From NCBI GenBank assembly GCA_947495035.1, contig CANLXI010000018.1, positions 62,001 to 126,000 of the forward strand: a DNA stretch of 64,000 nt, in the 5' to 3' direction. This DNA is from an uncultured Granulosicoccus sp. Lineage in GTDB: Bacteria; Pseudomonadota; Gammaproteobacteria; Granulosicoccales; Granulosicoccaceae. Positions 1-7,042 of the stretch are shown piece by piece. Each line of letters starts with the position of its first letter. The stretch's first letter is position 1. The translations under genes were made by a program, and so were the position numbers. The notes beneath the pieces are model-generated. The model did no database searches and was not told where the DNA came from. It worked only from the letters and a program-made list of their open reading frames with translations.

Positions 1-165
1 ACCTCGCTTGATCGACCCGACGATGCTAGAGCCGCGGCCGAAAAACTGCTGGCAATTCATCCCGAAGCAAGCGCATCTCGGTATGACCGAGTCTTGCCCG
101 TCCGGAACGACGCATTTCGCAACATGATCATTCAAAGCCTCAAGGACGCTGGCATTCCTGATTGA
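1..165 (+). CDS. C-terminal fragment of a protein, possibly an adenylate cyclase with TPR repeats
   Basis: The frame is open from the left edge and stops at TGA 163-165, giving 54 residues that end in SLKDAGIPD. The segment reads like the end of a TPR helix pair (RAAAEKLLAIHPEAS) followed by a short tail. That tail resembles the ends of class III adenylate cyclase/TPR fusion proteins, which often finish in LRKAGLPE-like sequences. This resemblance is from memory and the catalytic part lies outside the window, so function is a guess. It is convergent with the RidA gene on the other strand. Confidence 0.5.
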   Translation, partial: TSLDRPDDARAAAEKLLAIHPEASASRYDRVLPVRNDAFRNMIIQSLKDAGIPD

Positions 166-206
166 CACGGCAAGCCGCCAGGAGAATGCCAACGAGGCTG
201 GACTGA

Positions 207-551
207 CTAGTCGCAAGCGGCAGTCACGATGATCTCTACCTTGAGGATCTCCCTGGCAAGCTTCACTTCGCCACAGGCTCTGGCAGGCGCATGACCGGTA
301 GGCACCCAGGCATTCCAGATTTCGTTGAATTCGGCAAAATACGCCATGTCGGATAGCCAGACGGTCGCCCGCAACATCTGCTCGCGGGACGAGCCGGCCT
401 CCTTGAGCAAGGCATCAACACGTCCCAGACAGTCATGCGCCTGTTCGGCAAGTGTATCGCCGGCCCCTACCTGCCCCGTCAGATAGACCACACCATTGTG
501 CTTGACGATCTTGCTGCTGCGTTCATCGGTATGCTGTCGGTCGATAGTCAT
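207..551 (-). CDS. RidA family protein (enamine/imine deaminase-like)
   Basis: This 114-residue protein has the RidA fold signatures GVVYLTGQVG near the middle and PARACGEVKLARE followed by KVEIIVTA at the C terminus. The Arg after PA corresponds to the ligand-binding arginine of RidA. RidA proteins hydrolyse reactive 2-aminoacrylate-type enamines in the cytoplasm. The start chosen is the ATG at 551 (MTIDRQHT); the open frame continues upstream to 614, but that extension has no family similarity. The gene lies downstream of the AhpD-like gene on the same strand, 101 bp away. Which Rid subfamily it belongs to is not clear from the sequence. Confidence 0.85.
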   Translation of the reverse strand: MTIDRQHTDERSSKIVKHNGVVYLTGQVGAGDTLAEQAHDCLGRVDALLKEAGSSREQMLRATVWLSDMAYFAEFNEIWNAWVPTGHAPARACGEVKLAREILKVEIIVTAACD

Positions 552-652
552 GGTCTTCGATTCTCGTGGTGTCGGGTGGTCGCCGAGTCTACCGCAGCTC
601 ATCAGCCCGGGCACGATGCGGGGTGGAGAAATTCACCACCCCGCTTGCTCGA

Positions 653-1219
653 TCACGCAGCCGCAGTCGACTTCTTCTCCCAGGCAAATTTCTCGAAAAC
701 CTGATCGACAGAAGTCTGCGCAAAGTGGTTGGTGTAGTTGGACATCAGCTTCTGAGCGGCACCCAGAATCACCTCCAGAATATTGGTGCGTGTGAATCCC
801 GCATCCAGGAAGGCCTGCGTGTCGGCTTCTGACACGAAACCGCGGTCGCGAATGACCAGCAGCGTGAAATCTCGCAGGGCCTCCAGCTTTGCGCTCGGCA
901 GAGGTGTTTCGTTGCGCAATGCATCGGTAATGGCATCGTCTACCTTCATCATCTTTGCGATACCGGTGTGCGCAGGCACGCAATAGTGGCAGTCCTGCTC
1001 GACATTCACGGTCTGCCAGACAACGGTTTTTTCCTCATCGCTCAGGCTGGTGGCCATGAATTGCTGATGAGCAAAGTTGTAGCTGGCCAGCAGACTCGGT
1101 GAGTCGGCCATGACAGCGTGCAGGCCGGGAATGCGGCCATTGTTCTTCAGTGACGTTTCCAGCAGTGGTTTGGATGCTTCCGGCGCTGATTCGATGGTAT
1201 GTCTGACGAAGTCGGTCAT
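653..1219 (-). CDS. Carboxymuconolactone decarboxylase/AhpD family protein
   Basis: The 188-residue protein contains the AhpD active-site pattern E-x2-C-x2-C-x3-H, seen as EQDCHYCVPAH around residues 74-84. In this family the two cysteines act as a peroxidase or disulfide reductase centre with the nearby Glu and His as proton relay. It is therefore likely a cytoplasmic peroxide- or electrophile-detoxifying enzyme rather than a true decarboxylase. The gene is divergent from a TetR-family regulator, and two matching inverted repeats lie in the 232-bp gap, so repression by that regulator and induction by an electrophile are likely. Confidence 0.85.
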   Translation of the reverse strand: MTDFVRHTIESAPEASKPLLETSLKNNGRIPGLHAVMADSPSLLASYNFAHQQFMATSLSDEEKTVVWQTVNVEQDCHYCVPAHTGIAKMMKVDDAITDALRNETPLPSAKLEALRDFTLLVIRDRGFVSEADTQAFLDAGFTRTNILEVILGAAQKLMSNYTNHFAQTSVDQVFEKFAWEKKSTAAA

Positions 1220-1326
1220 GGGTATGTTTCCTTGAGTTTGTCGTTTGGAGTCGGTGAATGTCTTGTGTCATCGATACCGGGAAAACGGACAGCCATGAAC
1301 TGGCCATCTGCCTCCCGGCAGCTTTT

Positions 1327-1408
1327 AATTGAACGATCATTCAATTATGGAGCGATCCTAATTGCATTCAAGGAGCGAGTCAAGCTAAAATTGAACGATC
1401 ACTCAAAA
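1327..1408. promoter_or_regulatory. Paired TetR-type operators in the divergent ahpD-like/tetR promoter region
   Basis: Two near-identical dyads are present. The first, 1327-1346, reads AATTGAACGATCATTCAATT and is palindromic apart from one mismatched pair. The second, 1389-1408, reads AATTGAACGATCACTCAAAA. Their centres are 62 bp apart, close to six helical turns, so two repressor dimers could sit on the same DNA face. Such sites between a divergent TetR gene and its target are the usual arrangement. Confidence 0.75.
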
Positions 1409-1451
1409 TATTTTTCACACGGTCTGACCGCCCTTCACCCGAGAACACACG

Positions 1452-2054
1452 ATGGCCCGTACTGCTCGCTTTGATCGCCAGGTTGCTCTGGACAACGCCG
1501 TGGAGCTTTTCTGGACCAGAGGCTATTACGCATCTTCCATGAAGCAGATCGAAGGTGCTCTGGATATGCGCCCAGGCAGCCTGTACGCCACCTTTGGCAA
1601 CAAAAGTGGTCTGTTTGCAGAAGCCCTGCAGGCCTATGCGGCGCGCTCAGGTGGTGACCTGCAGCAAATGATGGGTGGATCGCAAAGTCCGATCGAAGGC
1701 CTGAAAGGCTATCTGCGCTCCTTCGCCAGACCGTGTCACAAAGGCGCAGGGGTGCCATCGAAGGCCTGCATGCTGGTCAAGACCCTGCTGGAACTCAATG
1801 ACGAGGACGCGGACTTGAGAACTCAGGTCGAAGCCCTGCTTGCTACCGTAGAGCAAGGTCTTTGCAGGATTCTCGAAAAAGGCAAGGACGCAGGAGAACT
1901 GCGAGCCGACGTCGATTGCGCGCGCCTGGCGCGCCTGCTGCAGACGCAGATCATCGGCCTGCGAGCCTTTGCCGCACGCAATGTGCCCGACGAGCAGATC
2001 GAAGCCCTTGCCGATGACATGATCAGCCTGCTCGACACCTACTGCACTGCCTGA
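1452..2054 (+). CDS. TetR/AcrR family transcriptional regulator
   Basis: The 200-residue protein has an N-terminal helix-turn-helix (residues about 10-55, including YYASSMKQIEGALDMRPGSL and YATFGNKSGLF) followed by an all-helical ligand-binding domain. The sequence resembles the AcuR/NemR-like branch that senses electrophiles; cysteines at about residues 95 and 101 (PCHKGAGVPSKAC) are candidate sensors, which is inference. It is divergent from the AhpD-like gene and the paired operators upstream suggest autoregulation. The ATG at 1452 is preceded by a weak ribosome binding site. The stop codon falls inside a 9-bp tandem repeat. Confidence 0.9.
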   Translation: MARTARFDRQVALDNAVELFWTRGYYASSMKQIEGALDMRPGSLYATFGNKSGLFAEALQAYAARSGGDLQQMMGGSQSPIEGLKGYLRSFARPCHKGAGVPSKACMLVKTLLELNDEDADLRTQVEALLATVEQGLCRILEKGKDAGELRADVDCARLARLLQTQIIGLRAFAARNVPDEQIEALADDMISLLDTYCTA

Positions 2055-2086
2055 GTTCGCTGAGTTCGCTGAGTTCGCTGAATTCG
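2051..2086. repeat. 9-bp tandem repeat (CTGAGTTCG x4)
   Basis: Four head-to-tail copies of CTGAGTTCG run from 2051 to 2086, the last with one change. The first copy contains the TGA stop codon of the TetR gene. Copy-number change here would not alter the protein, because the stop is in the first unit. Confidence 0.9.
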
Positions 2087-2200
2087 CTGAGCTGGCCGGC
2101 GCTCTTCCAATAGAATTCCTGTAGAACTCAGCGCCGTTCTTTCACGACAAGTCTGGCACCCGCAATCAGACTTGCCATGCAGTCTTTCTGCAATCGTTCG

Positions 2201-2689
2201 CTATTCGGACTGTTCGGGACCGAAGGTCTGCTGCCCCGGTGACTCCGCCTTGATGGTCTGGTATTCGTGAATGTACAGCTGCTCGATGGCCACGGCAATC
2301 CAGCCACTGATCAGCATGTCATACCATTGCTGTACGCCACTGCAGGCAACGACAATGTCCCCGTAGACGAACGAGCCGAAGAAGAGCAGATCATCCTCAC
2401 GCAGCGAAGCCGGATGCAGAAGCTGGCCATTGATATTGGCTTTCTGACCTCGCCAGGCTTGCCGGGCCTTCTGCCTGGCCATCTGATCGAAAGGCAGGCT
2501 CCATTGGTCGGGCTGACCCAGCGACTCTTCATGCAGGACGGCATCCTCGAACTCCGCCTCCCAGGGCTTCAGACGCGGATTCATGACAACAATGTGGAGT
2601 TCCTGCCGATTCGTTCGCTGGAACAACAGCTCGATGGAAGGACGCACCAGGTTGATGGCATCGGTCACTATGTCTATCTGACTTCTCAT
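2201..2689 (-). CDS. Conserved-looking protein of unknown function
   Basis: This encodes a soluble protein of 162 residues with no signal peptide or membrane segment. The middle has QMARQKARQAWRG, followed by EDDLLFFGSFVYGDIVVACSG and a C-terminal helical segment. This layout faintly recalls GlcG/HbpS-like proteins, in which a Lys/Ala-rich helix precedes a glycine-rich strand, but I cannot assign it. I chose ATG 2689; a GTG at 2698 in the same frame is the alternative. It stands alone on the minus strand between the TetR gene and the YrhK gene. Confidence 0.6.
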   Translation of the reverse strand: MRSQIDIVTDAINLVRPSIELLFQRTNRQELHIVVMNPRLKPWEAEFEDAVLHEESLGQPDQWSLPFDQMARQKARQAWRGQKANINGQLLHPASLREDDLLFFGSFVYGDIVVACSGVQQWYDMLISGWIAVAIEQLYIHEYQTIKAESPGQQTFGPEQSE

Positions 2690-2895
2690 GGATTCCACTC
2701 TCTCAGCCGTTCCGGGTGCCGATTCGTGCCAACCGGATTCTCAGGGTACTCTGGTAGCAGCCAGCAGGCATACACTACCATACCAGTTCGCCATGCTAGC
2801 ACAATCACCGTGCCCACCCACGTCCAGCTGCCATGCAGTGGTCCGCAGGTGTGCCGATGGATCTTGCCGCCGCCATTCTGTCAGCCGCTATCGAT

Positions 2896-3219
2896 TCAGG
2901 TGCGCTTGTCAGTGCCTGAACGAGCAGTCGTCCCCCACGCGACGGACGGCGGGTTTGCGGCATCTTCCAGATCTCCGATACGCAGATACGCGATTTCGCG
3001 AAACAGCTTTATCGTGGGCCGCATGCCGAAGAGAATGGAACCGATCAGAAACAGCCAGGTTCCGATCTCGGTCGTGCTCTGGCTGAAGAAGAGAATACTG
3101 CCAATCACGAACAGCAGTGCCGCCAGAAAATCCACGGTGGTATACGCCACCTCGGTGTAGGCATATATCCTCTTGTGTCGATCGCTGCGTTGATGATTGT
3201 CGGGATCAAACAAGGTCAT
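2896..3219 (-). CDS. YrhK domain membrane protein
   Basis: The 107-residue protein has two hydrophobic segments, about residues 30-47 and 53-68, with the family hallmark pattern VDFLAALLFVIGSILFF followed by TWLFLIGSILFGMRPTIKL. YrhK-domain proteins are small inner-membrane proteins of unknown function. The gene is divergent from the universal stress protein gene and shares an FNR-type box in the intergenic region, so both may respond to oxygen or redox state. Confidence 0.8.
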   Translation of the reverse strand: MTLFDPDNHQRSDRHKRIYAYTEVAYTTVDFLAALLFVIGSILFFSQSTTEIGTWLFLIGSILFGMRPTIKLFREIAYLRIGDLEDAANPPSVAWGTTARSGTDKRT

Positions 3220-3327
3220 GGTTTCTTTCCTGATCAGTGCAATGAAGATGGGAAAACATCCGGGAAGAAGGACATCTCAGGCCGACACCCAAGGCACGGA
3301 ACCGACACTGCCGAATTCCGGTTCCCA

Positions 3328-3368
3328 TTGACATACGTCAATCTGTTCAGGTGCTCTGGCGCTATTCT
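3328..3368 (+). promoter_or_regulatory. FNR/Anr-type box and -10 element of a class II promoter for the universal stress gene
   Basis: TTGACATACGTCAA at 3328-3341 matches the TTGAY-N4-RTCAA dyad bound by FNR/Anr/Dnr/FixK regulators. TATTCT at 3363-3368 is a plausible -10 hexamer. A start near 3375 would put the dyad centre at about -41, the class II activator position. The gene start at 3394 is about 19 nt further on, with GGAGA as ribosome binding site. Confidence 0.65.
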
Positions 3369-3393
3369 GTATGAACGAATACGGAGACATGTC

Positions 3394-3801
3394 ATGTACA
3401 AGAATATCCTGATTCCCGTTGCACTTGATCATGAACACGATATTGGCAACGCCATCGATATCGCGCGGCGCCTGCAAGACAAGGACGGCAAGCTGACCGC
3501 CTTGCACGTCATCGAAGGCATACCGCAATTCGCAGCCGTTTACCTGCCTGAGGACTACAGGGAAAAGCAACATTCCGCAGCCCTGGCACTCATGAAAACA
3601 GAGCTGGGTGCCGCTGCCGATGTCTTCACGGATGTGGTGACCGGACACGCGGGCAGAAGCATTCACGAATACGCAGAGAAGCATGCTGCCGACTGCATCA
3701 TCGTGGCCTCACACCGTCCTGGTTTCAAGGACCATTTTCTGGGCTCCACGGCCGCCTGGGTGGTTCGTCATTCCAGTTGTGCGGTTCACGTTCTCAAGTG
3801 A
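3394..3801 (+). CDS. Universal stress protein (UspA family)
   Basis: A single Usp domain of 135 residues starts with MYKNILIPVALDHEHD and ends with the family C terminus GSTAAWVVRHSSCAVHVLK. The ATP-binding Usp subclass carries G-x2-G-x9-G-(S/T); here VTGHAGRSI is followed by SHRPGFKDHFLGSTAAWV, consistent with nucleotide binding. The start was chosen at ATG 3394 because it follows GGAGA and begins exactly at the domain boundary. An FNR-type box upstream predicts induction under low oxygen, as is known for several Usp genes. Confidence 0.9.
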   Translation: MYKNILIPVALDHEHDIGNAIDIARRLQDKDGKLTALHVIEGIPQFAAVYLPEDYREKQHSAALALMKTELGAAADVFTDVVTGHAGRSIHEYAEKHAADCIIVASHRPGFKDHFLGSTAAWVVRHSSCAVHVLK

Positions 3802-3999
3802 GAACACGTCACTCCTGACAGGCTTTACTGGTCGGCACCTGCAGCATGCGCGTAAGAATTGCAGCCGGCAAGAAGGGCAACATGGCACGGAGTATTGTCC
3901 CCCGATGAAAGAATCATCGAGAAACAAGCCCTTGCCATTGCTGTCCATGATGCAGATGATGCCCAGACATTGTCGCGTCAGCTCGGATGGCCATCGGTA

Positions 4000-4548
4000 A
4001 TGGAATGGTTGACGACAAGCTGGAGCGACTTCTGGCACATCAGCCTCAGTGCTGCCGGCATTCTGGTGGCTGTCGTTCTGTTGATCCGAGCGAACGGATT
4101 GCGCAGCCTGTCCAAGATGTCGAGCTTCGACTTTGCCGTAACAGTGGCGGTCGGCAGCGTTGCCGCAACCACCCTTCTCTCGGATTCGGCATCATTGCTT
4201 GATGGTGCCATCGGCATAGCGGCTCTGCTCTTCAGTCAGCGCCTGATTTCCCATGCTCGCGTACATTTCAATGCCTCGGTGCTGGTGGACAATCAACCCG
4301 TTGTCTTGATGGTGGGCGACACCATGTTGACTGACGCCATGAGACGCACCCGTGTGACAGCTGACGACATTCGCGGAAAGCTGCGTGAAGCCAATGTAAT
4401 AGAGTTGTCCGAGGTCCATGCGGTGGTGCTGGAGTCGACCGGCGATATTTCTGTTCTGCATGGCAGTCAGGACAAGCCGCTGGATGGACGCCTGCTGGAA
4501 GGCGTCATGAACAAGGAGCATGTCAGTGTTCGTGCGCCGAGCGACTGA
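4000..4548 (+). CDS. YetF/DUF421 family membrane protein
   Basis: The 182-residue protein has three hydrophobic segments in the first 95 residues (starting SLSAAGILVAVVLLIRANG and continuing through FAVTVAVGSVAATTLL). A soluble YetF domain follows with NQPVVLMVGDTMLTDAMRR and the DDIRGKLREANVIELSEV pattern typical of DUF421. The family has no firmly established activity. The start at ATG 4000 fits the family N terminus; the frame is open upstream to 3859. It is followed after 32 bp by an MgtC-family gene, so the two probably form one membrane-stress operon. Confidence 0.8.
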   Translation: MEWLTTSWSDFWHISLSAAGILVAVVLLIRANGLRSLSKMSSFDFAVTVAVGSVAATTLLSDSASLLDGAIGIAALLFSQRLISHARVHFNASVLVDNQPVVLMVGDTMLTDAMRRTRVTADDIRGKLREANVIELSEVHAVVLESTGDISVLHGSQDKPLDGRLLEGVMNKEHVSVRAPSD

Positions 4549-4580
4549 CTGATTCCACCAGTGCGAATGCCTGATTGAAC

Positions 4581-5006
4581 ATGGACGAAATTCACCCGAC
4601 ACTGATGATGATACTGCAACTGGTAGCGAGTGTTGTGCTCGTATTGCCAGTGGCCTGGGATAGAGAGCACGAAGGACCCAGCATGGGCTTGCGCACCTTC
4701 TCGCTCGTGTCTCTGGGCTCTTGCGCCTATGTTCTCATCGGACTTTCGCTGGTGAGCACCGAGGAGCATGAGGTGATGATTCGTCTCCTGCAAGGCCTGA
4801 TGTCAGGTATCGGCTTTGTCGGTGGCGGCGCAATCATCAAGGACAGTGACCACGTGCGTGGCACCGCGTCGGCAGCATCGATCTGGGTCACCGGTGCTCT
4901 GGGCGCGGCGACTGGATTCCAGTTGTGGGGACTGGCCGTGGCACTCTCGATTGCAAACTTTGGCGTGATTGTGGTGATGACTCGAGTGAAGAGGGCAGTG
5001 AAGTAA
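4581..5006 (+). CDS. MgtC/SapB family membrane protein
   Basis: This 141-residue hydrophobic protein contains the MgtC family core RLLQGLMSGIGFVGGGAIIK followed by RGTASAASIWVTGALGAATG. Four membrane segments are apparent. MgtC proteins modulate membrane ATP synthase or Mg2+-limited growth in some pathogens, but many free-living bacteria carry paralogues of unknown role. It lacks the C-terminal ACT-like domain of longer MgtC proteins. ATG 4581 was preferred over TTG 4575. No Mg2+ riboswitch-like leader is evident upstream. Confidence 0.85.
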   Translation: MDEIHPTLMMILQLVASVVLVLPVAWDREHEGPSMGLRTFSLVSLGSCAYVLIGLSLVSTEEHEVMIRLLQGLMSGIGFVGGGAIIKDSDHVRGTASAASIWVTGALGAATGFQLWGLAVALSIANFGVIVVMTRVKRAVK

Positions 5007-5068
5007 CACGGACTGTCTGCTCGACATTGTCGACCCAGGTCTCACGACTGTGAGTCATGTTAACTATT

Positions 5069-5096
5069 CTGACAAAACCGGCGCATTTCGTAGTAT
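5069..5096 (+). promoter_or_regulatory. Sigma70-type promoter of a short free-standing transcript
   Basis: CTGACA (5069-5074) and TAGTAT (5091-5096) are separated by 16 bp, and transcription would start near 5103. The promoter lies after the MgtC gene, with no downstream gene on this strand other than the 24-codon ORF. A terminator follows at 5258-5285, which defines a transcript of about 180 nt. Confidence 0.5.
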
Positions 5097-5131
5097 GTTC
5101 GGGTTCCCATCAGCGGAAACCGGAGGTGATC

Positions 5132-5206
5132 ATGTCTAGAGTAATTACTCGGATGACAGTCGAGACAGTTGGTAACAGCAACTCCGATGGCAGCCCGGAA
5201 GAGTAG
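5132..5206 (+). CDS. Predicted 24-residue small protein in a short independent transcript
   Basis: ATG 5132 is preceded by CGGAGGTGATC, an almost perfect anti-Shine-Dalgarno match, with spacing of about 5 nt. The ORF encodes 24 residues starting MSRVITRMTVETV and ending SDGSPEE before TAG 5204-5206. The peptide is soluble and polar with no membrane segment. It has its own promoter and terminator, and the region around the stop codon can form hairpins (AGTTG/CAACT and AGCC/GGCT). It could therefore be a small protein, a translated leader, or a regulatory RNA with a decoy ORF. I do not recognise the peptide or RNA. Confidence 0.5.
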   Translation: MSRVITRMTVETVGNSNSDGSPEE

Positions 5207-5257
5207 CGGTTACTGATTGGATTGAAGCCTAACCGGCTGACATCCGATGAACTCGAA

Positions 5258-5285
5258 GGGCCGCCCATGAGTGGGGGGTCCTTTT
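5258..5285 (+). terminator. Rho-independent terminator of the short transcript
   Basis: A 10-bp stem (GGGCCGCCCA at 5258-5267 with TGGGGGGTCC at 5272-5281) has one mismatch, a TGAG loop and a following TTTT. Read on the other strand it also lies just after the end of the topoisomerase gene, although the T-run favours the plus strand. Confidence 0.7.
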
Positions 5286-5319
5286 CCAGCGCCTGGCCAT
5301 AGGCCAGATCTTCTCCAAT

Positions 5320-6306
5320 TCAGCTCTTCTGCTTCAGTAGTCGCAAGAGCCGGCTCTCGGATCGGGACATCCCGCTCAAGGCGCGTCCGGACACCTTGAT
5401 CGAACAGCAGGACCGGGCAGTTTCCAGCAACAGCGGGTGAATGTAGTACTGGCGTGACACCGTAACCGTATTCCCCAGAATATCGGCCACACGCTTGACC
5501 ATGGCCGTTTCGCGCTGCTTGCCTTCAGCCTTCTCGACGGGGTTGTCAACAAGAAACTGGCAGGCTTCTGCGCTCGCGCCCCAGGTCCGGAAGTGCTTCG
5601 CCGTGAATGCTTCCCCGCAATGTTCCCGCAGGTAATCGTTGACATCGCTCGAGTCGACATCACAGCGTTCACCCTCTTCATCCAGGTACTGAAACAGTCG
5701 TTGACCGGGTAATTCCTGGCAGTAGGCAATACTTCGAGCCAGAGCCTCATCCTCCAGCACCAGATGATGTCGAATACCGGATTTGCCCTTGAAATTCAGT
5801 ATCACCTGTTCATCGGAAACCGTCGCTGCGCCTGGCGTCAGCGTGGTCGCGCCGCGCGATCCGTTACTACGCACATACTGCTCGTTGCCCACCCGCACCA
5901 ATGTCTTGTCGATGAGTCGCACAGTGGTTGCAATGACACGTTTCCGGGAGTATCTCGGCGCTTTCATGTCCTGCTCAAGCTGTTTGCGCAGTGCCGGCAG
6001 ACACTTTCCGAACGACAGCAGATCATCGAATTTTCTGGCGCTGCGAATTCGTGACCATTCCGGATGGTAGAGGTACTGCTTCCGACCCGCTTCATCAAGA
6101 CCGGTGCCAAGAACATGCGCGTTCTGAATCGGGGATATCCAGACCTCTTCCCAGGCCGGTGGAATGACCAGAGAGCGACAGTAATCGATCAGGGACTGGC
6201 GCTTCAGAGGCTTGCCGCTGAGACCGAGATAGGAGAACCCTCTGCCACGTCGAACACGGGTATAGCCCGGTTCATCGAGCCTGGCATAGACGAGTCCGTC
6301 TGCCAT
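5320..6306 (-). CDS. Type IB DNA topoisomerase (poxvirus-like)
   Basis: The 328-residue protein matches bacterial poxvirus-type topoisomerase IB. It has an N-terminal domain with RRGRGFSYLGLSGKPL, then a core with GNEQYVRSNGSRGATTL and FKGKSG, then HFRTWGAS. Near residues 282-290 SRQYYIHP supplies the catalytic tyrosine. Such enzymes relax supercoils through a 3'-phosphotyrosine link. Its start is uncertain: ATG 6306 lies directly next to five TTGACG repeats that occupy the ribosome-binding-site position. The frame stays open upstream but overlaps the neighbouring phosphoesterase gene. Confidence 0.85.
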   Translation of the reverse strand: MADGLVYARLDEPGYTRVRRGRGFSYLGLSGKPLKRQSLIDYCRSLVIPPAWEEVWISPIQNAHVLGTGLDEAGRKQYLYHPEWSRIRSARKFDDLLSFGKCLPALRKQLEQDMKAPRYSRKRVIATTVRLIDKTLVRVGNEQYVRSNGSRGATTLTPGAATVSDEQVILNFKGKSGIRHHLVLEDEALARSIAYCQELPGQRLFQYLDEEGERCDVDSSDVNDYLREHCGEAFTAKHFRTWGASAEACQFLVDNPVEKAEGKQRETAMVKRVADILGNTVTVSRQYYIHPLLLETARSCCSIKVSGRALSGMSRSESRLLRLLKQKS

Positions 6307-6340
6307 TGACGTTGACGTTGACGTTGACGTTGACGTTGCC
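6306..6340. repeat. Hexanucleotide repeat (TTGACG x5) at the topoisomerase start codon
   Basis: Five copies of TTGACG run from 6306 to 6335 and a sixth partial copy follows. On the coding strand this is a run of CGTCAA just upstream of ATG 6306, so repeat number changes would move any upstream ribosome binding site away from the start codon. Confidence 0.9.
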
Positions 6341-6353
6341 AATGGTCCTTGCC

Positions 6354-6815
6354 TCAAACAGCCAGATGCAGAATCTCTGCATCCACGCCGGCGTCGCTGA
6401 TGCACAGCACGGCACACGTCACCGGCAGGGAAAACCTGCGAGGACCTGCACTGCCCGGGTTCAGATACAGTACATCGGCCTTTCTTTCCATCGCCGGCTT
6501 GTGCGAGTGGCCATACACCACCACCTGAAACCCGGCAGCCGCCGGATCGATCTTCAGTTCGTCGAGAATGTGCAGGACATAGACATGATGCCCGGCGATG
6601 GGCAAAACGGCATCGTGGGGATACAGGGAGCGAATCTCGCCCTTGTCGATATTGCCATGCACCGCCGTTACCGGTGCAATCGCCGACAGAGCCTCGATGA
6701 TGTCGCCCTTGCCGATATCACCGGCATGGATGATATGCTCAACACCTTGAAGTGCGTCCAGGGCTTCCGGTCGCAGAAGACCGTGCGTATCGGAAATGAC
6801 GCCGACCCTGATCAC
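6354..6815 (-). CDS. YfcE/MJ0936-type metallophosphoesterase
   Basis: The 153-residue protein has the calcineurin-like metal-binding motifs in order: GVISDTHG at the N terminus, HAGDIG at about 31-36, VHGNID at about 54-59, and the C-terminal GHSHKP followed by NPGSAGPRR. This is the compact single-domain class that hydrolyses phosphodiesters with Mn2+ or similar. I chose the GTG at 6815 because family members begin right at the first metal motif; an in-frame ATG at 6896 would add 27 residues without similarity. The topoisomerase gene follows 47 bp downstream, so the two may be co-transcribed. Confidence 0.85.
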   Translation of the reverse strand: MIRVGVISDTHGLLRPEALDALQGVEHIIHAGDIGKGDIIEALSAIAPVTAVHGNIDKGEIRSLYPHDAVLPIAGHHVYVLHILDELKIDPAAAGFQVVVYGHSHKPAMERKADVLYLNPGSAGPRRFSLPVTCAVLCISDAGVDAEILHLAV

Positions 6816-7042
6816 CACTGCCGCCCCGTGCAGCAATACCGGGGCGGCACACAGTCTGTGGGCGGTAAGTGACAAACGCTCATTGGCTGATGACATCGCA
6901 GTGAATCGATGGATTCACGATACCAGCAAACCGGGCAGCGTCGTTATCCCTGAAAAACCGGGTATGCGCAGCGGCAGGTCAACCGGGCACCTGCCGTATT
7001 ACCGGGCAAGCGAGTGCGGCGGTAGCCGGCTCTCGAGTCCTG

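Noticed and set aside
2267..3160. A 297-codon plus-strand frame
   Set aside because: It is antisense to the 2201-2689 gene and runs into the yrhK gene. Those minus-strand products have better composition or family matches.
5007..5319. Known riboswitch (Mg2+ or Mn2+ type) near the MgtC gene
   Set aside because: The structured segment lies downstream of the MgtC gene, not upstream, and I could not fit the conserved GGGGAGUAG-type loop of the manganese riboswitch.
6307..6417. N-terminal extension of topoisomerase IB through the hexanucleotide repeat
   Set aside because: The extension overlaps the phosphoesterase gene and would add Arg-rich and Thr-Ser repeat residues not seen in the family. 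It is kept only as an alternative start.
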